From assembly GCA_019915015.1 (NCBI GenBank), contig JAHBBC010000017.1, forward strand, positions 558,001 to 622,000: 64,000 bases of DNA, written 5' to 3'. Shown here one piece after another: positions 55,482 to 64,000 of this stretch. The notes beneath the pieces were generated by a model. That model searched no databases. It was given only the letters and a program-made list of their open reading frames with translations, and was not told where the DNA came from. The position numbers and the translations under genes are program-made. Positions within the stretch are counted from its first letter, which is position 1. Each line of letters begins with the position of its first letter. The stretch comes from Auriscalpium vulgare. Its lineage: Eukaryota > Basidiomycota > Agaricomycetes > Russulales > Auriscalpiaceae.

Positions 55482-58400
55482 GATGGTGGGTAGGGATGGG
55501 AGCCGGAAGGGATGGGGTGAAGGGGTGAGCTTGATGCACGGGCTGGCCGTGGCTGATACGGGCGAGCACGGCAGCGGGCCACGCGAAGGAGTTCTTATTG
55601 CGCGGCTCGCCGGCGCTCGACGCTCCTTACGGGCGTTGGACAGCGTGATAATGATGCGTTGCTGACGATAGAAGGGTGATCAGGATCACGCCGTGTGTGA
55701 ATGGAAGGCGGAACAACGCTCACCTGTCCGAGCAGCGACGTCCTCAAACAACGAGGGTATGGGTGACGCGGGGGCTGGGCTGACTGAATGGCGGGAAAGC
55801 AGGAAGAACTGGGCCGGGGCAGCGCTTAAAGAAGGAGTGTCGCTGCTTATAATTAAGTTCAGAGTTCGCCTGGCAGCGCGGTTCCGCTTCCCACAGGGCC
55901 CTGCGTTCGGGTGGACCACAGGCACGAGTGGCGAAGGGGGTAAACAGTAATCTGGACGCGCGCTCAGCATGGGAAGGTGCAGGCTTAAGAGAACGGAAAA
56001 CTCACGACCGGGCCACCGGGCGTGGAACAACAGGCGGGCCGACGGCGTCGTGACGCGTACGAAATGCAAGGACTGTGATGATAAACGTCGAGCGGAGGCA
56101 TGGAACGTGATGATGAGCTCGCAGCGACGGGGACGGCATGTCAGGCCTGCCACGGGACAAACTCACCGAGAAGGCCGTCTACACGAAGCAGGGCAATAAC
56201 AGCACACCGTAGTAGCGCTGGCAGCGAACGGGTCACGGAAGCACTGGCCACTGCGCGGACGACGTGACGGGTACTGCGTTAACTAGCGTTTGATGCAGGC
56301 GGACTCTGTCCAGCGAGACACGTCACCGTGGTACTTGTACGCTGCGCTGCGGTAACACGGAAAAGACGAGCAGCCTGGCCCGCGTTGGAAGCGGATTGAG
56401 GATGTGTGCGGCAGGGCATCGCGGATATTCTGATGGTGGGCGCAAGGAGGAAAACGTCGGATCGCCCACGCAACGGCGGGGGCGCCCACAGCTCAGCGCG
56501 GAAGTAAACCTTCCGTCCTTGGCCCTTGCCACCCCCTTCGAGCTCCCCGATCTCCCTCTTCGTCTCCAGCGGCTGCTGGTTGACTCTTCGGGCGACCTCG
56601 CATGGCGTGTTTTTGACTTCCTCCGTTCTTTCATAGGAGGCTGCGCCAGAGCCAACCCCATCAGCTTCTCGAAAACGTGGCAAGTAAACCCCAGCGTCCA
56701 AACCAGTGATGCAATCTCGCCTCTCGGGCGGGTCCTGTGCCTTCGACGCGGCACATACGTACGTTTTGGTACCTGTTACTAGTTTACTAGCACCCCCTTC
56801 AGACGAATCGAGAATCTTCGCGGCGCTTGGTACCAAAGCACCCCTCGCTCGGCTTGTGAATGGAGGCCGCCGCCTTTGGCCAAGGTGAATCTAGTTTTCT
56901 TTTCGGAGGGAGGAATGATCCGATCGAACCCATCCACAGTGCGCGCTGCCGCGGTGATAGCACTTCTGGCGAGATAAAGAGCCAATAAAAAGCGCGTCTC
57001 CTGGTAGGCGCCCGCCATAAATAATTCATAGCGGCAAAGCCGTCCTTAATAATGGCAGATAGCGCGCGGAAGGCTTGGATACCGTCTCAGGCAGTCCACC
57101 GATGGCTCGGGCGACCGCCGCAAAATGAACACCTTGCATTGATGGCAGAAATTGCTCCGTGCACCTCCCGACTCCCGAGATGTCAGGCGGCGGAAGTGAA
57201 AATGCACGCGACACCGATGGTCGCTCTTTGACTCCATCGGAGCAAGATCCCGCCTAAATTGAGTTGCAATTCGTAGGCCCGTTCGTAGATGCCCTTTCAT
57301 GTCCGGTGCGGGGAGGACCTGTAGAACGCCCGGCCGTCAATCACTCAAACAAGCGCCGGCAGATTAGAATATACCTGAGCGGCGGTTTCGCCATATCCTC
57401 ACATGGCCCGCGTGTCAGAGGCCCAACCAGAAAGTAAGCGTTTCGATGGTGCGGCGCAACAAAATATGGTCACACCTCGAGGCGTGTGGACTCGCGTGAG
57501 CATCATAAGTTGCGGCGCCGCCTAGCGCGACATCCTGTCCGCCAGCGGCGACACAGATCAACAGCTGCGCAAAATTAAGGACAGCCTCGGACTGCACCGC
57601 CCGCTACTTTTGCACGCACGGAACAGGTTTGAGGGCCTGTGGATCGACCTGGGGCAGTGGAGATGCGGGGCATGAGATCGGCTGGGATTAGCAGGGCAGC
57701 TTGCGCGCGCGTGGATTCGACAATCCATAGATCGAATGTAGACACAACAACACTAATGGCGGAATAGAATACCCCGCAGACACCGCGCGCATGCACTGAT
57801 GCAGCCCAAGGCCAAACTATCATCGAGACTGTCGATCGATAGGTGACTTAGCAGTGGAGGACGCCGAAGAGATGCGCGCTCCCATTCCGTCCGCAGGGCT
57901 ACTCCTACGCCTTCCTGCATACGCTGACATGGCCTCCTCCAGTAGCACGACATGGGCGGAGGACTGGAAGCAACATCTTGAGCGTGATTAATATAGTATG
58001 GTGGCGATGGTGACACGGTGACGACGGACCACGGTGATAGCGAAGTGCAAATGCCAATGCACGTGCCGGCAGTGACAGCGGCTGGGACAAGCCGAGCAAT
58101 AGTCCCAGTGGCAAGAAGCTGCGAGAACGCCGCGAAGACAGCACACATGTCAGGATCGAAGGGCAACAAGCGTAAGGCGCGGCAGGAAGAGAAGGCGGCG
58201 AGGTTAATAGATTGTTGCTGGGAAGAAGCGGAGTGTGAGTTTGTGCGAAGTGTGAACAAGTAATTGCCGGTGGGGAAGCCGGCAATATTGGCAAAAGTTG
58301 TGAATTTGAAGGCAGCCAAAAGAGATGATGTTTGGCGGAGATGGAAGGCTCATTGGTCAGCTCGCTCAGCAGTGAAACGGGCAACGAGGATTATGACGCC

Positions 58401-59966
58401 GGTAGCCTGAGTGCTTTGATCCAGAGCGATGGCGAGCGACTGCGACTGGGCGCACGCACCCCTTTGAAATAATACCGAGAGGCGCAGAAGTCACCGACCT
58501 AGCTGTCCCACAGAGAATTAAGCAATACTCCAGAGAGCACCACCGACATATTTGAGGGACAAAGCGTTAGATTAAGCCGAGGACCAGCACTCGCACCAAT
58601 TGAAACTCGTGTGTATTGCGTGGAGACATGACCTAAGACATGCTAAAATGAGTTGTCAGGCGGTGGTGCGCGGAAGTGTGCAGTGAAGTTCATGATAAAT
58701 GATACGTGCGTAATTCACCTCGATCTGTAGGTTATGAACTCGGGGCACGCTCGATGCTCGATCACAGGCAGCATATCATGACACTGTGCGTAGCCGCCGG
58801 GTACTCCAGCTCAAGGATAGTGCACCCTATCATGCACATCCATCCATCCGTGACGTGTATAGCACGGCCGAGAGAGGCCTGAGAACAACCCACGTAGAAG
58901 TCGCGTTCGTTACCTGTTGGATACAGAAGACCATTCGGGGATAGAGACATGAGCTGCCCCGGCACAGCGTCCGACATTAACATCGGGTAAGCTGCCGCGC
59001 CTCGTCGTGAGAAGCCGTTAACGAGGGATGTCGGGCCACGTTCCGCCGCAAAGCCATACTTACAACCCAATAGGCATAAAAGAGGCCGCCGACTTGTGCG
59101 AGTGCCGTGAGGACGTAGAGAACAACCACTACTGGAGTAGAACAGTCTACGGAACAATATCAAGACGATATTTAGACTCACGAGATTCAGACGTGGCTGT
59201 TCCGAGTCGAGTCAGTCGACCGACGACGACAGCATTACGGCGGCGGCCGCGGCGTGTCTCCGAACGACATGGATATGATCATTTCATGGACGTTGTACAG
59301 ACTGGTGCTCGTTGTCACAACTCAAAGCCAGGCTGTAAACACAGCAGGATGTCTCCGCACTGGCCAGCTGAGCATGCAATGCAGCGCGCTGCAGAGAAAT
59401 GATGGAGGGAAGCGACGTACAGCCACCGGCGCCTCGCGGCGTCGCCGGATGCCAATGGCTCTCCGGGCGGCCCGGTCTTCTCGATTGCCCGCCGGCGGCT
59501 CTTGTCTCGAAGACTAGTACTTGTGTCGACCGCAACAATACGTCAAGTGAAACCGAGCCTCTGAAACCAGCCCGCTCCGACGCGCAACCAGACGAACAAA
59601 CGGCACCTCTCACTTGATTTGCAATGCACTCTTTCCTTTCCAATGGCCGACAAGACCAACAAGATCTAAACAAGACGAGGATCTGCCCAGATGAAGTGGG
59701 CGTGCATCATAATGCGAAACGTGTCCTCGAATGGAGACGCCATACGTTCCCAAACGCACTCGCCACCGCGCTGCGGGACGCCGATCGGACCTATCCCTGT
59801 CCTTGTCCAGCGCTAACAATTAGAATGTGCGCCTGAAAAGGGCCGCACGCGAATCCCGTCCATCCAGCTGTCCACTTTAATTGTGTATCGTGCACCATCC
59901 ACTACTTCGCTTCTTCACTCCATCCTTCTTTCTTTCCTTCCTGTCCGTCGAACTATTTGTGCGGCC
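55482..59966. other. Long intergenic region between two divergent P450 genes
   Basis: About 4.5 kb with no confident gene. The minus strand near 59060-59190 could encode a membrane segment (TPVVVVLYVLTALAQVGGLF) followed by AYWV at a GTAAG. It has no linked exons or start, so it is only noted. Confidence 0.5.
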
Positions 59967-62342
59967 ATGCTGAGCAAAGACATCCTCTACGTCGCCGCCG
60001 CGCTGTTCTTCGCGGCGCTCCTCGTGCGCCGGCGTGCGCTGAGGCCCCCACGGCCGCCTGGGCCCGCCGCGTACCCGCTCATTGGGAATCTGTTTGACTG
60101 GCCTTGGGAGGCCGGCTGGCTCACCTTCCACCAGTGGGCGCAAAAATGGGGTGCGTGCTTCCGTGCTCGGGCCATTGCTCCGCGCTCACATCATTCCGTG
60201 TGTGGCTAGGCGACATCATGTACATTGAGATCTTCGGGCTGCACATCGTCATCCTGAACAGCGTCGAGCTCGCGCAGAGCCTCATGAGCCAGGCCATCTA
60301 CTCTGACAGGCCGCCGCTCACGATGGTTGGGAAGCTGTGCGTCATCCATCACTCCGTGCCATGATCCGGACATTATTGACACAGTTTGCGTCAGGATGGG
60401 CTTCACGCCGAGCATCGTGCTGTCGCCGTACGGCGAGCACTGGAAGGCTATGCGCCGCCTGACCCAGCAGTCCCTCAATCGCGCGTCGTCGCTCCAGTTC
60501 CTGCCTTCGCAGCTGTACGACGCGCGCGTGTTGCTGCAGCAGCTCCTTGACAACCCCGACAAGGCGATCCCAAATATTCGCTTGTGCGTACCCGTCATTG
60601 AATTGCGCACCATCCCACCCTTGACGACCGGTACGGTTGCGCAGCGCGCTGGGCAAAAATATCATCGAAAACACGTATGGCATCAAAGTCGACTCGCCGA
60701 ACTCTGAAGTACGTGGCTACGCTCCTCCCGAGACGAGTGTGCGACTCACTTTGCGTTCTCCAGTTCGTCAAGCTCTCGAGAGAGACGCACGAAGTCATCC
60801 AAAACGCCGTCATCCCCGGCTCTTTCTTCGTCGACATCTTCCCCTCGCGTACGTTGCCTGTCTGTCTGCGTCCTTTTCCCACCCTGACCGCTTCGTTCTC
60901 TTTCTCACCGCGAACTCGGCACCCTCGCATCGCGGCACACTCAATTACACCTCATTGCATGCACGGCGCCGATCATCACCTTCATCTCGGTCGGGCGGCC
61001 CGCAGTGCGCTTCATCCCGTCTTGGTTCCCCGGCGCCGGCTTCAAGCGCCTCGCGAACATCGCGCGCGGGCGCGGCAAGCATATGGTCGACGGGGCTTTC
61101 GATGCAGCAAAGCAGTCATTGGTATGCTATTAATCCCATTTTCCTCGCCTAGCTCTCTTACCATGGTCACGTGACAGACCGGCTCTGACCCGCTCGCCTC
61201 GCTGGTGGGCTCGCTGCTCTCAGAGAACCCGAGCGAGATGTCGCGCGAGGAGTATGAGTACATCGTCAAGTGGGCTGCGGGGTCCCTTTACGGCGGTACG
61301 CTCGTCCATGCTGTCCGCGCTTCTCTCCGGACACTCACTCCCCTGTAGCTGGCACCGAGTCGACCGTCTCCGGCATCAGCACATTCCTCCTCATGATGAT
61401 TCTGCACCCGGATATTCAGAAGAAGGTGCAGGAGGAAGTTGACCGCGTCGTGGGCGGCGGGCGGCTGCCGACGTTCGAGGACCGCAGCGCGCTCGTGTTC
61501 CTGGACGCGGTGATCAAGGAGTCGCTGCGGTTCCACCCGCCGACGCCGCTCGGCATCGCGCACCGACTGTCGGAGGACGACGTGGTGGCGGGCTACCACC
61601 TGCCCAAAGGCGCGATCGTGCTGGCGAACATCTGGTGCGCGCCTGTCCTCTCCCTCGCCCCTCGTGCCTGTCGCCTGCATGCTGACCATCGCGCGCTCGC
61701 GGTGCAGGGGTATCTCCATGAACGAGAAGTACTATCCCAACCCCACGCAGTTCGACCCGGCGCGCTTCCTCGGCGACGCACAGCAGCTCGACCCGGCGAC
61801 CCATGTGTTCGGGTTCGGGCGGCGCGCGTGCCTCGGCGTGCATTACTCGACGGCCGCGATATACATCACGGTCGTGTCGATCCTTTCGGTGTTCGACATC
61901 CGCGGAGAGGACGACAAGGGCATTCCGGTGAAGGCAGCCGAGTTCACGGGAGGTGAGTTTCATGTTTTCTTCTCAAAGTTTGAGGGTGCTCTTCGCCCTC
62001 TTTTCTTGTGACGCTGCCAAACTCGCTCCTGCCCGTTGGCGATGTCATCTGTCCATCACCGTTGCGCCCCCACAACCAGCCCCTTCATCCCTTATTGTAT
62101 TTGTACCTCACGAGCGCCCCGCTGACGGACTTTGCCTCCTTCCATTCTAGGATTTGTCAGGCACGTATCTCTCCCCTTCAGCCCGCGCTCGCTCTCCCTT
62201 TCACCACCACCCTTCGCGCTATCGTTCTCGCTAACGATTGCCTGTCTTCATTTACAGCCACCCGAAGCCGTTCAAATGCCGCATGGTCCCGCGCTCGCCC
62301 GCCGCCTCCGAGCTCGCCAAGTCCGGCACGCTCCTCCTCTAA
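59967..62342 (+). CDS. Cytochrome P450 monooxygenase (O-methylsterigmatocystin-oxidoreductase type)
   Basis: Predicted ER-bound heme monooxygenase of the group often labelled O-methylsterigmatocystin oxidoreductase-like in basidiomycetes. About eleven exons splice to roughly 500 residues. Features: N-terminal anchor (ILYVAAALFFAALLV), proline-rich hinge (RPPRPPGPAAYPLIGN), SPYGEHWKAMRRLTQQSL, RFIPSWFPGAGFKRLA, I-helix AGTESTVSG, K-helix KESLRFHPPTPLG, FDPARFLGD (PARF instead of PERF) and heme loop FGFGRRACLG. The C-terminus FVSHPKPFKCRMVPRS is typical. Near the 3' end a 10 nt exon (62151-62160) is followed by an intron starting with GC (AG then GCACGT, 62161-62257). The preceding intron is unusually long (about 200 nt). 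It is divergent from the other P450 across 4.5 kb. The substrate is unknown. Confidence 0.89.
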
Positions 62343-64000
62343 GCGGCGCCGTTCTCCGTTACCTGCTGCATTACGCCCGTGGACATGTCGTGCCTGCTGC
62401 CGTGCTTATACGCCTCTCGTAAACCGTAACCCGTCTATTTCCGTTGCTTATTCCGGAGCCACTCCACAGAGATATAACTTACATAGATTCTGGTAATGCT
62501 TCGGTGTTCATTTGTTCGTTCTTCGGTGTTCGGTGTTGTTTTCAAACACCATTCATCTCTGTACCTTCTATGCTATGTAGCCTTGTACGGGCAAAATCCC
62601 GTCGTATAGTAACAATTGCTCTCGTCAGAGGCGGTTTCGGGAGCCGAGATGGCCCTTCGGGTAGACAGCTCTCCGCATACCGGTGCAACGCGCGAGGCAG
62701 TCACCGCGACATATGCATTCAACGGGTGGACGATATCGTATTCCACTCTAGTAAGCTGTGTGTAAGTACATATGGACGTCTCGGAGCCCGCCGCAGTCTC
62801 GCCACTCAGAACCCCACCAAACCTCTGCCACAAACGAAGGTGTCTCCCCGCAGGTGCAGGCAGATTCTTGATTCTGTCGGCGTGGCTGCAAGAACGCCGT
62901 GTGCCCCTGCGGATCCCGGCAGAGGCGGCGGCAGCCCAGTGTCCTCCTAACTCGTCGCACGTCGCGTGTCGAGGCGATAAAGAGGTGCTGGGTGCAAATT
63001 TTCGCGTTGGCGCGTGGGGGGAGGTGGAGGTCTGTTGGGCGGGCGAGAGCTCGGGGTTCGGGGCGGGAATGGGAGGGATTGGGCCGCTCATAGTGATGGT
63101 AGAGCTGGTCGGCGGTGTGAGTGTCGGAAAACCGAGGTTTCCACTGTTGAGAACTCGAGGCTTGAAAGCTTGAGGACGTGGATGCTTGGTGATTGGATCC
63201 GCATCGTACCATTGCACCACCCTCTGGCTCACCGGCACCCTTCCACACGGGCCCACGAACATGGCGATGTGCATGTTGTGTCTGTCGCGGATGACGGTGG
63301 ATGTCATGTCGAGTTCTTCCATGGCCTGAAGCCGTCCGAGAGGCACCGGTGGCAGCGGCCAAGGTCCGTGGATGTCCGGACTTTACTGGGCCTTCTTCCG
63401 CCTTGGACCCTGCTTGGACCAGTCGGCTGCGAGAGCCCTGCAACAACCGTCGCGACGGCGAACGGAGGTTCTGAACATCAATCATCCCCTGGGCCATCAG
63501 CGCCAACAACGGCCGTGCGGTTGGGCGTACTTGAGCGAGGCAGGGCGCGTGCATTAGGACAAGTATGGCAGGCCCTTTGAGGATCGCAAAGACAAATCTT
63601 CTAATGAAAACGGATGCAGTATTTGGTGGGCTGTGAGGATGAAGGGGACTGAGCCGCGGCGAATGATGGTCGCGCCACCGGCGACGCCGCCGCCGCCGTG
63701 CAGAGAACAAGGTGCTCACACTCTGCTGCCGCCGCGACCTTGCATTTTCTGATGGACGCAGCCGCGCGGCCCCTCCCCGACACCCACTCCGGCGCTGGGG
63801 GCGCGGCGGGGGCGGGCACGGACGTCTGCATGCCAGCAATGTATACGGCGACAAAGGGGGCGCTGCCTGCCGTCCTCCGCCTTCCCTCGCCTGGCGCTGC
63901 CAATCCAGAATTCTCGCCCTCGCTCACGTCACCGTGCCGTGCCGTACGTGCTCGCCCGTTCCCGAATCGAATGCGCTCAGCCGATTGAGTTTGCGCGATC
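62343..64000. other. 3' end of the window, no confident gene
   Basis: On the minus strand 62573-63346 a long open frame contains a stretch that is not obviously low-complexity (TSTVIRDRHNMHIAMFVG, RVPVSQRVVQWYDADPI) followed by a Pro/Ser/Thr-rich part. It may be an exon of a hypothetical gene starting beyond or near the window end. I could not establish a start or splice sites. Confidence 0.3.

Noticed and set aside
62748..63854. 368-codon minus-strand frame at the window end
   Set aside because: Composition is Arg/Pro/Ser-rich without motif. The overlapping 62573-63346 frame looks slightly more protein-like, and neither could be supported as a gene.

Overview
This window looks like nuclear DNA of a filamentous basidiomycete, probably a wood-decay Agaricomycete. 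The evidence is: intron-dense genes with many 40-60 nt GT-AG introns; the basidiomycete F-box architecture; expanded P450s; an Ssz1-type Hsp70 beside a Ubp14-type deubiquitinase; a Ty3-like reverse transcriptase remnant; and a STAND (NB-ARC/TPR) gene. No rRNA, tRNA or CRISPR array was recognised. All gene models were spliced by eye from reading frames and splice sites.

Layout. 1-11 kb is GC-rich and poor in coding signal. Its only confident gene is a FYVE zinc-finger protein (4343-5272). 11-15.6 kb holds two tandem F-box paralogues; the first carries an extra internal 108-codon duplication. 15.7-21 kb is a housekeeping block: SSZ1 (minus) and UBP14 (plus) diverge from a 228 bp shared promoter. 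21.1-29.6 kb is a transport/oxidation group: a Dal5-type MFS transporter (minus), an NTF2-like/flavin-monooxygenase fusion (minus), and an auxin-efflux-carrier (AEC) family transporter (plus) diverging from the monooxygenase. A second, closely similar monooxygenase lies at 35.0-37.5 kb in the opposite orientation, so the AEC gene sits between two inverted oxidase copies.

29.6-35 kb and 37.5-49.3 kb are accessory, rearranged DNA. They contain fragments of an NmrA-like gene, a scrap of a STAND gene, a Ty3-type pol remnant with stop codons, and several copies of a GC-rich interspersed repeat. An AT-rich island (about 42.25-46.0 kb) carries a long STAND ATPase gene with TPR repeats whose 5' end stops abruptly at the island edge.

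49.3-62.4 kb holds an intact NmrA-like NAD(P)-binding gene, a decayed P450, an intact CYP63-like P450 (minus) and an intact microsomal P450 (plus). The last 1.6 kb has no confident gene.

How the genes fit together: SSZ1 and UBP14 suggest a proteostasis pair (co-translational folding and ubiquitin-chain recycling). The MFS, monooxygenase and AEC group suggests uptake, oxidation and export of a small organic acid; this is inference. The NmrA-like and P450 genes form a second oxidative neighbourhood, which has partly been copied into the 31-34 kb region.
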